A DNA stretch of 64,000 nt from Gelidibacter mesophilus DSM 14095 (GTDB lineage Bacteria; Bacteroidota; Bacteroidia; Flavobacteriales; Flavobacteriaceae). The notes beneath the pieces were generated by a model, which did no database searches, was not told the DNA's origin, and was given only the letters and a program-made list of their open reading frames with translations. Shown here one piece after another: positions 53,014-63,392 of the stretch. The stretch's first letter is position 1; each line of letters starts with the position of its first letter. The DNA lies in the NCBI RefSeq assembly GCF_000423005.1, contig NZ_AUHD01000004.1, positions 62,001-126,000 of the forward strand, read 5' to 3'. The position numbers were made by a program, and so were the translations under genes.

Positions 53014-53034
53014 ATTACCTTGCAAATTAATTTC

Positions 53035-53613
53035 TTAATTGATCTCTTTTTGTACTTCCCCACATTTCATCATTTTGCTACCGAAGTATGGATTACTTAT
53101 TTCCTTTTCCATACTCAACCAAGCACCACCTTCACCATACATTGGGCAAAATTGCTGGTAAAGCGTATTTGCTGTCCCGGTAATAGCTACCATATCAGTT
53201 ACATCCTGATTCAACATCTGAAAATGTTCACGTTGGTGGGCCATATCACTTCTGCCAATATGCTCTGCATGTTCTGTTGCTGATTCAACAATTTCTTTCA
53301 GTTCTTTTTGTTGTTCAGAAGTATAGCTATCTAATTTAATACTTTTTAACGTACTTTCAAGTTTCTTTCCAGCATCTGCTGCAGCTTTTTCATCGGTTGC
53401 AACTAAAGCATCTTTAAGCACCATATAATCAGCCAATACTTGTTGGGATTCAGGATTTTGCACATTAGACTTAGATGTACTTGCTTGCTCTTGGCTCACT
53501 TCAGAGTCCATTGTAGCAGTTGAATCTTTCTTCTGATCATCTTTACAAGACATTGCTGTTAGGCCTACAAAAGCCATTGCCATAATTGTTGTTGTTACTC
53601 GTAAATTCTTCAT
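53035..53613 (-). CDS. DUF3347 copper-binding lipoprotein
   Basis: The protein is 192 aa with a lipoprotein signal (MAMAFVGLTAMSCKD). The DUF3347 body has VLADYMVLKDALVATDEKAA, a helical core, then FCPMYGEGGAWLSMEKEISN and YFGSKMMKCGEV. The Cys/Met/His set in the last 45 residues is likely to bind Cu(I). The same domain is fused to the CusB adaptor of this operon (ends YFGASMLRCGEV), pointing to gene fusion or duplication. Confidence 0.9.
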   Translation of the reverse strand: MKNLRVTTTIMAMAFVGLTAMSCKDDQKKDSTATMDSEVSQEQASTSKSNVQNPESQQVLADYMVLKDALVATDEKAAADAGKKLESTLKSIKLDSYTSEQQKELKEIVESATEHAEHIGRSDMAHQREHFQMLNQDVTDMVAITGTANTLYQQFCPMYGEGGAWLSMEKEISNPYFGSKMMKCGEVQKEIN

Positions 53614-53665
53614 TTTGATTTTAATTTAGATTAATACTTGGTTTTAACTGATTTATAAAGTTTTA

Positions 53666-55978
53666 TTAGAATCTCACTGACAGCCCACCACCTGCACCAA
53701 AACGGTTGTCGTAGCTTGCCATCAATGAAAAATCTCGTGATAAAAAATATTCTACGCCTGCATTCCAGGTCACTTCGTTTGCGTAATTATTTCCGAAGGG
53801 AAGGCTATCAGCCCATCCGAAATCTGCCTGATATTCATACCTTCCAAAAATGGCTGTTCTTGGAAAAATCAATAGTTCACGGGACAGGCTTATCTGTGGT
53901 CTCAATTTGCTGTCGATACGTACATCAAGATTGAACAGATACGGTGTTAAAAATCGAATCCCGGCGATAGCGGTGGTCGAAATATCATCCATACTGTCTG
54001 CCATTTCATTTTCAGCTTTCACGCCACCGAAAACTCTGAAATAATCGTGTAGATAACGTTCATAGGTCACTTCGGCTTCCAAATTTTGGTTCCAGCCATA
54101 TTCTGCGGAAATATTAAATTGGTTTCGAATATTAGATGCAACGAAATTAAATGACGCCATATGTGAGGCTGCTTCAAGTGTTGACCAAGCATAAAATTCG
54201 TCTGCTTCCTTGATTAAATGCTTTACTGGATGCTCTTCCATTCTTGGGTCACGTGGCGTCTCATAACTCACCACTCGTGCCATTCCACTCATCATATGAT
54301 ATAAGATATGACAGTGAAAAAACCAATCACCATGTTCGTCGCCTTCGTTTCCGCTGAATTCGATGGTCACTTCTTGCATCGGTGCAACATTAACGGTATG
54401 TTTTAAAGGGGAGTATTCCCCATTTTCATTGACAACTCTAAAAAAATGACCGTGCAAGTGCATGGGATGATGCATCATGGTAAGGTTATTAAAAGTTATC
54501 CGAGTTATCTCTTTTCCACTTATTTTAATATCATCTGTCTCACTTAATGGAACGCCGTTCATACTCCAGATATATCGGTTCATATTTCCAGTTAGGTTCA
54601 AAAGGATTTACTTAACAGGAAGTTCTTTATCATAGGTCGTTGGTTCTGGGGATTTCAGATAGTCATAATTGTATTCTGAAAACATACCCATACCTTCCAT
54701 TCCTGAATGGTCCATTGCCATTCCCTTTTCAGCTTCAGTGGAATCCTTTTTCATTGCCATTTTGGAATGATCCATTTTGGAATGATCCATTTTCTCATCG
54801 ATAGCAGCCTCTTTGGAAGTTTCCATCTTCATTTCATCCATTTGCATTCCGTATTCTTCCTTCATTTCATAGCGCTCATCCTTTTTTGGACGGAATTTCA
54901 AAGCGTGTGCCCCCATTTTCATATCCATTTTTGCCATCTCCTGCATCATCTCAATCTTATCGGGTTTTGCCATAACCCCTGCAGGAAGCACTTCTCCTTT
55001 TCCAAAATACGCTGTAACTATCCCAGAACCATCCTGTGCCATTGCCCGTAACTCAATCTTCCCATGATGAGGAATAGTGATTATAAAATCATAGGTTTCG
55101 GCTGTAGCTATGAAAGTTTTAGGATGTTCAACGGGAACAACATCAACCCCATCAGCAGATACTAATAAAGGCGTTTCCCCTCCCATGGTCATCCAAAACT
55201 GAGAGGAAGCAGAACCGTTTATGACTCGTAATCGTACCTTCTCACCTGGTTTATAATTAGGATATTCTTGAGTTTTCTCTCCATTGACCAAAAATGCGGG
55301 ATAATAGACATCCGCTATGTCTGCACCACCCATCCGTTGTCTCCAGAAATCGAGCTGTGCACCGAACGCACCACGGGCAATGACCTTATTCAAAGGTGTT
55401 GCCGTTCCCTTCTTCATTTGATACCATTCGTTACCGCGCTTAATATTTTGCATGATGCGGTGCGGATTTTCATTGGTCCAATCAGATAACATGACAATTA
55501 AATCATGGTCATAATCCAAGGTTTTTTCCTTTGGATGGCTCAGCAAGGAACCAAAAACGCCACTTTGCTCTTGGAGCATGGTGTGGGAGTGGTACCAATA
55601 CGTTCCCGACTGTCTGATAGGAAATTCATATTTAAATGTGGTTCCAGCTTTAATTGGAGGCGTTGTTAAATAAGGTACACCGTCAAAAAAATTGGGTAAC
55701 AAAAGTCCGTGCCAATGAATTGAGGTTTCAACGCTCATTTCATTTTTCACGTAAATCACAGCATAATCCCCTTGTGCAAACTCCAAAGTTGGCCCTGGAA
55801 TGGTTCCATTGACGGTCATTCCCTTAACCTGTTTTCCTGTTTTACTGATCAATTCTTCCTTGATTACCAAGGTATATTCACGAACCGGAAGATTATCAGG
55901 ATTGCCTTCCACTATTTGTGCAGTTATCTGTCCACAGCCTATTAAAAGCAATATTGAAAAGAACTTTAGATGGTTCAT
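53666..55978 (-). pseudogene. CopA-CopB-type multicopper oxidase gene interrupted by one in-frame stop
   Basis: Minus-strand codons run from ATG 55978 to the stop at 53666 in a single frame, apart from a TAA at 54610-54608. Just before it the frame reads DKELPVK; just after it, ILLNLTGNMNRYIWSMNGV. An ancestral GAA (Glu) to TAA change would explain it. The first part (456 aa) has the signal peptide and copper sites SIHWHGLLLPN and GTYWYHSHT plus a Met/His-rich segment with MDHSKMDHSKMAMKK. The second part (311 aa from TTG at 54601) has HPMHLHGHFFRV and WFFHCHILYHMMSGM, then a CopB-like outer-membrane barrel. The halves form one enzyme in related genomes. Sequencing error is not excluded. Confidence 0.82.
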
Positions 55979-56029
55979 TTGTTATTAGTTTTAAATTATT
56001 GTGTATTCGAATTCATTGATAAATAGTCA

Positions 56030-57268
56030 TCAATTTGTTCCCATAAAATAATCAATGATGCTCACTTGATGAAAATATGCACCGATCGCATCGATACGAT
56101 TCAATTGAAAATTCAACTGCAATTCTTGCACATCTAAAACCTCTCTAAAATCTGTAGTGCCCGTCTCATAGTTTTTAAACAAAATTTCAGTCGCATTCTC
56201 TGCTTGTTTCAAATTCTTGTCCTGCGTTTCCAAACTGATACGCGCTGCATTCCTGCTTCTCACAGCAGTCTGCAATTCTGCAATCAAGGAATTTTGGGAA
56301 GCTTGCTTTTGAACCTCCAAGGCTTCATGTTGGATTTTGTTCTGCTTCGCAATGGACTTATATTTATTATTGAAAATTGGTATTGAAACGGATACCATCG
56401 GCATCAACATATTAGGCGCTTCGTTGTACAACATATACTCCATCCCTACCCCAAACCCCGGTGCACTCTCTTTTTTATTGAGCGCATCGGCTTGGGAAAC
56501 GACCTTGTTCAGTTCCTCGAATTTTCGCAATTCGGGATGCAAAGTAAGATTGTCAAAATCTATGTCACTATCCTTTTCGGGCATGATTAAGCTATCTAAA
56601 ATTGAGATCTCGGCTATTTCATTCCGGTTCATAATCTTATTGAACGCTGTCAGCTCTGCGGCATAATCTTGCTCCAGCACTAATTTTCGTTCCATTAGAT
56701 CGTTTTGTCGCATCTGAAGTCGCAACACCGAAACTGCAGAAGCCTGCCCTACTTCGACAGAGGTTAATGCCATCCGCTCATAAACCTGTAAAAGCTGAAT
56801 GTTGGCATCCAATACTTCTTGCTTTTTAGCGATTGCATATAAGCGGTAATACGATTGTGACAAGACCATGGCGATTTTTCTTTTGGCAATTTCAATCTCC
56901 AAAAAATCTGCATCGGCCATTGCTGCGGCATAGTCGCCACGAGCCGAAATCGTCCCAAACCAAGGCAGCATTTGCATCACCGAAAATTCCGCTTGTTGCA
57001 TCATGGGCATCTCGGTGCCTATCATATAACCTCCTGAAAACTCGGTATTGGGAAGTGTGTTGGTCTCTATGATCTTTTCAGTAGAAATAGCATGTTGCTT
57101 TTCTACGGCCTGAATATTCGGATTGTTATTGATGGCTTCTTTAATATAAGTTTCCAGCTGCTGGCTTTGCGAAGACCAACCAAAAAATAGCAGCGTCACA
57201 AGACATAGACCCCCAACACGACACTGCTGAAAACGCAAACGAATAGTTGTATTTAAATTTAGATTCAT
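56030..57268 (-). CDS. TolC-family outer-membrane protein (CusC-like)
   Basis: The protein is 412 aa with a signal peptide (LCLVTLLFFGWSSQSQQLET). The mature chain has the two TolC repeats and coiled coils: NPNIQAVEKQHAISTEKIIE near the start and NAARISLETQDKNLKQAENA near the end. A Met-rich EMPMMQQAEFSVMQMLPWF is unusual and may guide copper. It starts 5 bp after the CusA stop, so it is the CusC partner. Confidence 0.9.
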   Translation of the reverse strand: MNLNLNTTIRLRFQQCRVGGLCLVTLLFFGWSSQSQQLETYIKEAINNNPNIQAVEKQHAISTEKIIETNTLPNTEFSGGYMIGTEMPMMQQAEFSVMQMLPWFGTISARGDYAAAMADADFLEIEIAKRKIAMVLSQSYYRLYAIAKKQEVLDANIQLLQVYERMALTSVEVGQASAVSVLRLQMRQNDLMERKLVLEQDYAAELTAFNKIMNRNEIAEISILDSLIMPEKDSDIDFDNLTLHPELRKFEELNKVVSQADALNKKESAPGFGVGMEYMLYNEAPNMLMPMVSVSIPIFNNKYKSIAKQNKIQHEALEVQKQASQNSLIAELQTAVRSRNAARISLETQDKNLKQAENATEILFKNYETGTTDFREVLDVQELQLNFQLNRIDAIGAYFHQVSIIDYFMGTN

Positions 57269-57273
57269 TATTT

Positions 57274-60200
57274 CTATTGTTTTTTAAGGATTCTTAGCCG
57301 TCTTTTCAATTTTGCTTCGCGTCTCCAACTGAAGAGTACAGGAACAACAAAAAGCGTAATCAGCGCAATCAACATGCCGCCAAAACTCGGAATGGCCATC
57401 GGGATCATGATATCACTTCCCCGACCTGTAGAGGTCAATATTGGCAACAAGGCCAAAATAGTGGTGGCCGTAGTCATCAAAGCGGGACGTATTCTTTTAT
57501 TTCCTGCTTCTACTACAGATGCACGGATTTCCTTGACATCTTCGGGGTCGTTTTTATCAAAAGTTTGGGTGAGATACGTTGCCATCACCACACCATCATC
57601 CGTAGCAATCCCGAAGAGGGCAATAAATCCTACCCAGACGGCCACACTTAGATTAATGGGATGCATTTGGAACATCTCCCGCAAGTTTTCTCCAAAAAAG
57701 GTAAAATTTAAGAACCAATCCTGTCCGTAAAACCAAATCAGCAAAAATCCTCCGGCAAAAGCAACGGTGATTCCTGAAAATACTATCAGTGAAGTAAATA
57801 CAGAACGGAACTGGAAATAAAGGATCAATAAGATGATCCCCAAGGCCAAAGGCACAATTACGGAAAGTGTTTTCTCGGCGCGTATCTGGTTTTCATAAGT
57901 TCCAGTAAATTGATAATTGATCCCTTTTGGAACGGTGAGTTCTCCACTGGCGATCTTTTCTTTGATCAACGCCTGTGCATTCTCAACGACATTGACTTCT
58001 GCGTAACCTTCCAATTTATCGAACAAGACATAACCCACCAAAAATGTGTCCTCACTTTTGATCATCTGCGGCCCCTGCTCGTAGCGTATTTCTACAAGTT
58101 CTCCCAATGGTACTGGATTGCCTTTTTCTACCGGCACATAGATATTCTTAAGATCGTATGGGTTTGCCCGTAACTCGCGTGGATAGCGAACCCGAACGTC
58201 ATAACGTTCTCTTCCTTCTACCGTTTGGGTCAATGGCATCCCTCCGACTGCAACTTGCAAAATTTGCTGTACATCTTCTATAGACACTCCATATCGCGCT
58301 AAACGATCTCTTTTAATATCTATTAACAGGTAAGGTTTTCCTACAATTCGATCGGCAAAAACAGCTTCTACTTTTACGCCTTCGGCATGTTTTAAGATTT
58401 CCTCAAGTTCAATTCCAAAGGCTTCAATTTCCCGCAGATCTTGACCTTTTACTTTAATCCCCATCGGCGCTCGCATTCCAGTTTGCAACATGACCAATCG
58501 GGTTTCAATAGGCTGCAATTTTGGAGCGGAGGTGACACCAGGGATTTTCGTTACCCGAACGATTTCATTCCAAATATCATCAGGGGATTTTATTTCCGGT
58601 CGCCAGTTTCTATAAAATTCGCCATCATCATCCGGAACAAGATCTTGGTCCTTCACGAAAAACGCATCCTGAGTTTCTGAATTCTCAGTAGATCTATCTT
58701 TAGCGGCTTCACTATTTGGATTGAGAGCAAGTTTGCCGTCCTTAAGAATAAATAGCCCATCATTATTCACTTTAAACCTTTGGCGCTTTCCATCTTCATT
58801 TAGAGCGTATTCCGACTTATAGAGAATGATATTCTCATACATTGCCAATGGCGCTGGGTCAAGTGCCGACTCGGTCCGACCTGCCTTTCCAACAACGGTT
58901 TCAATCTCTGGAATGCTCGCCACGGCCATATCCAATTGCTGAAGTACCCGTTTGTTTTCTTCCACGCCAGAGTGGGGCATGGAGGTAGGCATCAACAAAA
59001 AGGAACCTTCATTTAAGGAAGGCATAAATTCCTTACCTGTATTTTGCCAAATCATAATTCCAAAAACAACGATAAGAGCTGGTATAGACAGGAACACTAA
59101 CTTGTTGCGAAGTGCCCAACCGAGGATACGCGTATAGTAATGCATAAACAACCAGAATACGCCCAAAAGACCAAAACAGATCAATCCAACAAATATAAGG
59201 TTCCAGAAGATACTTTTATCCACGCCAAGTGGGCGCCAGAATTCTGCCAAAAGGAAGACTACAGCCAAGGCCGAAATAAATATATTGATGCTATTGGCCC
59301 GCTCGTCAGTTAGTGTTAACCTGTTAGATATTTTAGAAGCAGTCCCTTCATCCTTTAACAGCGCAGTGATACCGAATCCTATTAAGATCAGACCCAACCA
59401 ATACCCAAAAACTATGGCTGCAATGCCTATGATGATCAATAATCCACTAATTATAGTTGTAGTTACCTTTTTTAAACTTGTTCTTCGGAACAAGTAGGCC
59501 GCAAACGGAGGAATCAGAAATAGCGCCACGATAAATGAAGCGGTAATGGCCATGGTTTTGGTAAAGGCCAAGGGTCTGAATAATTTCCCTTCCGCACCGA
59601 TCATCGTGAACACCGGAATAAAACTGATGATGGTCGTCAATACTGCAGTAAGAATAGCACTTGAAACTTCGGCACTTCCCTCATAGACCACTGTATTGAT
59701 CGATTTTTTACTACCTGTCAGGCTATAACGTTCCTTTTCCTCATCGAGATGTCGGATGATATTTTCGGTAAGGATGATCCCAATATCCACCATGGTCCCA
59801 ATGGCAATGGCAATCCCGGATAAGGCCACAATATTGGCATCCACATTAAAGAACTTCATTGTGATAAAGACCATTAAGACCGCAACGGGCAAGAGTCCAG
59901 AAATTAGTACGGAAGCTCTTAGATTGAAGACCATCACGATAATCACAAAGATGGTAATGAGTATTTCCAGGCTTAAAGCTTCATCAAGCGTGTCCAAAGT
60001 TTCCTGAATAAGTATCGAACGGTCGTAAAACGGAACAACCGTAAGCTGGGATAGTCTACCATCAGAAAGTTCCTTGGAAGGCAGACCGGCTTTAAGTTCT
60101 TCCAGCTTTAACTTGACATTGTTGATCACCTCCATTGGGTTGGCACCGTAGCGCGCCGTAACAACGCCGCCCACAACCTCAGCACCTTCCTTGTCCAAAA

Positions 60201-61074
60201 TCCCTCTTCGAGGAGCAGGGCCCAAGCTGACGTTTGCGATATCCTTTATCCGTATGGATGTATAATTTTCGGAGGTCACCACGGCATCTTCAATATCTGC
60301 AACGGACTTGATATATCCGAGACCTCGAACCAAGTATTCCACCTGATTGATTTCCATGGTCTGGGCACCAATATCCTTATTGCTTTCTTTGACTGCTTTA
60401 ACAATTTCAGACAAGCTGATATTGTATTGGCGCATCAACTCTGGTTTCACATCAATTTGATATTCCTGTACATAGCCTCCAATAGACGCCACTTCAGAAA
60501 CGCCACTTGCAGAAGAAAGTGCATATTTCACATAATAGTCCTGAATGCTTCTGAGTTCGTGAAGATCCCAACCTCCGGTGACGTTACCATCTTTATCGCG
60601 ACCTTCCAAAGTGTACCAGTACACCTGGCCTAATCCTGTGGCATCTGGGCCCAAGGATGGGTTGACACCATCGGGAAGCAGACCGGAAGGTAAGGAATTG
60701 AGTTTTTCCAAGATACGGCTACGACTCCAGTAGAACTCGACATCTTCTTCAAAAATGATATAGATGCTCGAAAAGCCGAACATGGAAGAACTACGGATGG
60801 TCTTCACCCCTGAAATGCCCAGTAAGGTCGTGGTAAGTGGATAGCTTATTTGATCCTCTATATCTTGTGGGGAACGCCCTTCCCATTGGGTATAAACGAT
60901 TTGTTGGTTTTCGCCAATATCAGGAATGGCATCAACGGCGACAGGATTGCTGGGAAGAAAGCCAGTGTCCCACTTAAAAGGTGCATTGACCACACCCATG
61001 CCTACAAAGAGTGCGAGTAATAGAACTGCGACGAGTTTATTCTCTATGAGAAATTTTATGCTTTTATTTAGCAT
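57274..61074 (-). CDS. cusA: CusA/CzcA-family RND metal efflux pump
   Basis: The protein is 1266 aa with the N-terminal NAPFKWDTGFLPSNPVAVDA and PDIGENQQIVYTQWEGRSPQ block and the heavy-metal-RND ISGVKTIRSSSMFGFSSIYI. The middle has STDE-type membrane blocks (GIAIAIGTMVDIGIILTENI) and the end repeats them (FGIATDDGVVMATYLTQ). It is longer than E. coli CusA because of an insertion near residues 745-830 and an extra membrane region around 530-620, which I take as a Bacteroidota trait. With CusB and TolC it pumps Cu(I)/Ag(I) from periplasm to outside. Confidence 0.93.
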   Translation of the reverse strand: MLNKSIKFLIENKLVAVLLLALFVGMGVVNAPFKWDTGFLPSNPVAVDAIPDIGENQQIVYTQWEGRSPQDIEDQISYPLTTTLLGISGVKTIRSSSMFGFSSIYIIFEEDVEFYWSRSRILEKLNSLPSGLLPDGVNPSLGPDATGLGQVYWYTLEGRDKDGNVTGGWDLHELRSIQDYYVKYALSSASGVSEVASIGGYVQEYQIDVKPELMRQYNISLSEIVKAVKESNKDIGAQTMEINQVEYLVRGLGYIKSVADIEDAVVTSENYTSIRIKDIANVSLGPAPRRGILDKEGAEVVGGVVTARYGANPMEVINNVKLKLEELKAGLPSKELSDGRLSQLTVVPFYDRSILIQETLDTLDEALSLEILITIFVIIVMVFNLRASVLISGLLPVAVLMVFITMKFFNVDANIVALSGIAIAIGTMVDIGIILTENIIRHLDEEKERYSLTGSKKSINTVVYEGSAEVSSAILTAVLTTIISFIPVFTMIGAEGKLFRPLAFTKTMAITASFIVALFLIPPFAAYLFRRTSLKKVTTTIISGLLIIIGIAAIVFGYWLGLILIGFGITALLKDEGTASKISNRLTLTDERANSINIFISALAVVFLLAEFWRPLGVDKSIFWNLIFVGLICFGLLGVFWLFMHYYTRILGWALRNKLVFLSIPALIVVFGIMIWQNTGKEFMPSLNEGSFLLMPTSMPHSGVEENKRVLQQLDMAVASIPEIETVVGKAGRTESALDPAPLAMYENIILYKSEYALNEDGKRQRFKVNNDGLFILKDGKLALNPNSEAAKDRSTENSETQDAFFVKDQDLVPDDDGEFYRNWRPEIKSPDDIWNEIVRVTKIPGVTSAPKLQPIETRLVMLQTGMRAPMGIKVKGQDLREIEAFGIELEEILKHAEGVKVEAVFADRIVGKPYLLIDIKRDRLARYGVSIEDVQQILQVAVGGMPLTQTVEGRERYDVRVRYPRELRANPYDLKNIYVPVEKGNPVPLGELVEIRYEQGPQMIKSEDTFLVGYVLFDKLEGYAEVNVVENAQALIKEKIASGELTVPKGINYQFTGTYENQIRAEKTLSVIVPLALGIILLILYFQFRSVFTSLIVFSGITVAFAGGFLLIWFYGQDWFLNFTFFGENLREMFQMHPINLSVAVWVGFIALFGIATDDGVVMATYLTQTFDKNDPEDVKEIRASVVEAGNKRIRPALMTTATTILALLPILTSTGRGSDIMIPMAIPSFGGMLIALITLFVVPVLFSWRREAKLKRRLRILKKQ

Positions 61075-61193
61075 GTAAATGGATTGTTAAACAGTTGAAC
61101 CTCGTGTCGTACGCTGATAAAATCAGAATATGAAACACAACAAAATGTGCCCAAAACGGAACTACCGCAGGGCAAAATATTTACTGTTTAAAA

Positions 61194-61610
61194 TCAAATT
61201 AAATAAGTCTCGTGTAGCTTTTGTATATCCCGTATAACAAAGGGAGGATTATAGTCTCTAAAAGGAACGCTATTCTCGTCTTGTACTTCAAAGAGATTAA
61301 GATACGAATGATAAAAAGTGGCAACAAAGACCTGTTGCTCAAAGGTTAGTGTATCAAATGATAATTTCAGATCATCTTGACCTTCCATGATTATCTGCGA
61401 CTCTGAACAGCATGTACTTTTTGTAAGTTCAGTGCCACAATCCTTAGTTGATTTTTGTTTTTCCATTCCGCACGTTTTTACGTTATCGAATAAAGAAAAA
61501 TCGACTAAAGTATCGCCACAAAAATGCATATTAAGAGCGAAAGAAAGAGTGCTGAACAACACTAGACCTGCCATCTTTATAGATAATATTTTAAAAATTA
61601 ATGCATTCAT
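61194..61610 (-). CDS. HYC_CC_PP family exported protein
   Basis: The protein is 138 aa with a signal peptide (KMAGLVLFSTLSFALNMHF). HFCGDTLVDFSLFD, then CGMEKQ and STCCSES supply the Cys-rich core, and YNPPFVIRDIQ the PP end, which together define the HYC_CC_PP family that precedes flavobacterial RND metal pumps. It is the first gene of the copper operon here. Its promoter element ends 8 bp before the ATG, so the transcript is near-leaderless. Cu(I) binding is suspected. Confidence 0.85.
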   Translation of the reverse strand: MNALIFKILSIKMAGLVLFSTLSFALNMHFCGDTLVDFSLFDNVKTCGMEKQKSTKDCGTELTKSTCCSESQIIMEGQDDLKLSFDTLTFEQQVFVATFYHSYLNLFEVQDENSVPFRDYNPPFVIRDIQKLHETYLI

Positions 61611-61926
61611 GGTATCGCAAAATTAGGCAAAATAAATGATATGGGTAGCGACAATCCCTCAAATTTAAAAATTTAACCTGATTTAACAGTTCCTTTTATA
61701 TTAAAACACGCTAAAATAAAAAGCTTTAAATTTACTGATTCTTTTTCAAGACCTCTTTTTGTAATTGAAATAAAGTTACGGAAAGAAGACTTACAGTCCC
61801 GAGCATAACAACAGACACATCACTATGCAAAACTTAACAATGTAAACAAAGCGACCATGTTGAAGTCGCTTATAATTGATTCAGCTACATTTCAAAAGAG
61901 CAACTCAAATATTTAATTCTTTCAAA
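61611..61926. other. Gap upstream of the copper operon
   Basis: No gene is seen in this 316-bp stretch. At 61618-61625 TAATTTTG on the minus strand is an exact promoter element for the copper operon. No copper-regulator operator such as a CueR-type long dyad is recognised, and no type A or B palindrome lies at the standard distance. Confidence 0.5.
61618..61625 (-). promoter_or_regulatory. TAnnTTTG promoter of the copper operon
   Basis: TAATTTTG read on the minus strand (61625 to 61618) matches the consensus. Its end is 8 bp from the first base of the ATG at 61610, leaving at most a couple of untranslated bases. Confidence 0.55.
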
Positions 61927-62250
61927 TTACGCTACACTTTGCAACCAGCGTTGCACATAGCTGTCATTTCTAGCATACCATTGCGTATTGATAGCATAGG
62001 AAAACCCGTTACGTTTAAATTCAAAATCCCAAGTCCATCGGTTCACACCTTTTCCATCTTTTACGGCATCAGTTTTTTCTTTGTCCGTAAAATGCTCTGG
62101 AACTTTTAAAAATAGCGGCATGTTGATATCAAAAACAGATTTTGAATGGGTCTTTTTACAGAACTTGTCCAATTCGGCATCTGAAAATTTTTTAATTGCG
62201 TTTGAAATTTTTTCTTGAATTTCAGTGTTGGAATATATTCGTTGATTCAT
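61927..62250 (-). CDS. Hypothetical protein
   Basis: The protein is 107 aa, soluble. It reads MNQRIYSNTEIQEKISNAIK at the start and KGVNRWTWDFEFKRNGFSYA then INTQWYARNDSYVQRWLQ at the end. Aromatic-rich strands and a helical N-terminus give a compact globular protein with normal codon use. I do not recognise the family. It is divergent from the amidase gene; the 203-bp gap between them has an amidase promoter. Confidence 0.65.
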   Translation of the reverse strand: MNQRIYSNTEIQEKISNAIKKFSDAELDKFCKKTHSKSVFDINMPLFLKVPEHFTDKEKTDAVKDGKGVNRWTWDFEFKRNGFSYAINTQWYARNDSYVQRWLQSVA

Positions 62251-62377
62251 AATTAATTCTAAGTTCTCGTTAATTTCTTTATGGCTAAACCCAAGGGTGC
62301 AAGATAGGGGATTAAGTGTCGGGTTGAAATTATTTTAAGTCTTCATTTGATATCTATTCGTAAAAAACTAAATGTTG

Positions 62378-62385
62378 TAAATTTG
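62378..62385 (+). promoter_or_regulatory. TAnnTTTG promoter of the amidase gene
   Basis: TAAATTTG matches the consensus, 68 bp upstream of the ATG at 62454. No operator is evident. Confidence 0.5.
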
Positions 62386-62453
62386 CTTTTATATAATAGA
62401 TTAAATTACCTAAAATCATCTTTCTGATCACGTCAACATTCAACATCATATTT

Positions 62454-63392
62454 ATGAAAAATATATATTCTAAAATTCTAGTACTTGCAATTGGTTCTCT
62501 AATGGTGTCCTGTGCTGGTAATCCATACGCTCCCACAAACAGAGCGCATAAAAAACAAACCAACGCACTCAGTAAAGAATTAAAAGTCCTGCCACCACCT
62601 GCACCAGGAACTTCTGCCATGTTTAAATATGCCGATAACTGGGTTGGCACTACAAATTTTAATTTAAGACGACCAAATCTTGTCGTGATTCACCACACGG
62701 CCCAAGATTCTGTTGGACAAACTCTTAAAACGTTTACATTGGAACGAACCCAAGTGAGTTCGCATTATGTGATAGGAAAAAATGGTGAAATCTATCATAT
62801 GCTTAACGATCTCTATCGCGCATGGCACGGAGGCAGTGGCCAATGGGGGTCAAACACCGATATAAATTCTGCATCTATTGGTATCGAATTGGATAATAAT
62901 GGTTTTGATGAATTTTCGCCAGTCCAAATTGCAAGTCTGTTGGAATTATTAGAAGATCTCAAAACAAAATATAAGATTCCAGCCGCCAATTTTATTGGTC
63001 ATTCGGATATAGCTCCTACCAGGAAAAACGATCCTAATAGGACATTCCCATGGAAGTTACTCGCAAAAAAAGGCTACGGATTGTGGTATGATGAAAGTAT
63101 TACAGCAATTGTTAAACCTTTGGAAGACAGCAGTTTTTCTTCACAAGTGGCAACAACAGAACTTCATACTATTTTGAACGATTCGGCTAATGTGACTACA
63201 ATAGAAGTCGCAAAAGAAGCCATATTGGATGTGAGTCCTGCTGTGGCCTTAAAGATAATTGGGTATGATGTGACAGACTTACCAGCTGCCATCAAAGCAT
63301 TCAAGCTGCACTTTATACAAACTGAGGTTGATTCAACATTAACAGATTATGATTTAAAGGTGCTCAACAATCTTTATAAGAAATATTTATGA
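62454..63392 (+). CDS. N-acetylmuramoyl-L-alanine amidase lipoprotein (Ami_2, AmpD-like)
   Basis: The protein is 312 aa with a lipoprotein signal ending at Cys20 (LAIGSLMVSCAG). The amidase domain (about 70-210) has zinc ligand His80 or His81 in VVIHHTAQ, catalytic-type Glu145 in GIELDNNG, and His183 with Asp193 in GHSDIAPTRKNDP. The about 100-residue tail (FSSQVATTELHTILNDSANV and onwards) is a small helical module that may bind peptidoglycan. It cleaves the muramoyl-peptide bond in the periplasm, for wall turnover or recycling. Confidence 0.92.
   Translation: MKNIYSKILVLAIGSLMVSCAGNPYAPTNRAHKKQTNALSKELKVLPPPAPGTSAMFKYADNWVGTTNFNLRRPNLVVIHHTAQDSVGQTLKTFTLERTQVSSHYVIGKNGEIYHMLNDLYRAWHGGSGQWGSNTDINSASIGIELDNNGFDEFSPVQIASLLELLEDLKTKYKIPAANFIGHSDIAPTRKNDPNRTFPWKLLAKKGYGLWYDESITAIVKPLEDSSFSSQVATTELHTILNDSANVTTIEVAKEAILDVSPAVALKIIGYDVTDLPAAIKAFKLHFIQTEVDSTLTDYDLKVLNNLYKKYL

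Noticed and set aside
52978-53025. N-terminal extension of the haem-binding protein
   Set aside because: The added residues are the translation of a GC hairpin repeat; ATG 52965 begins a clean signal anchor.
61108-61120. CTGAT-AAA-ATCAG palindrome upstream of cusA
   Set aside because: The half-site spacing is 5 rather than 6 and there is no promoter element at the right distance; likely chance.
62342-62356. TTGATATCT half-site near the amidase promoter
   Set aside because: Only one half-site is present and the centre does not match the 36.5-bp rule.
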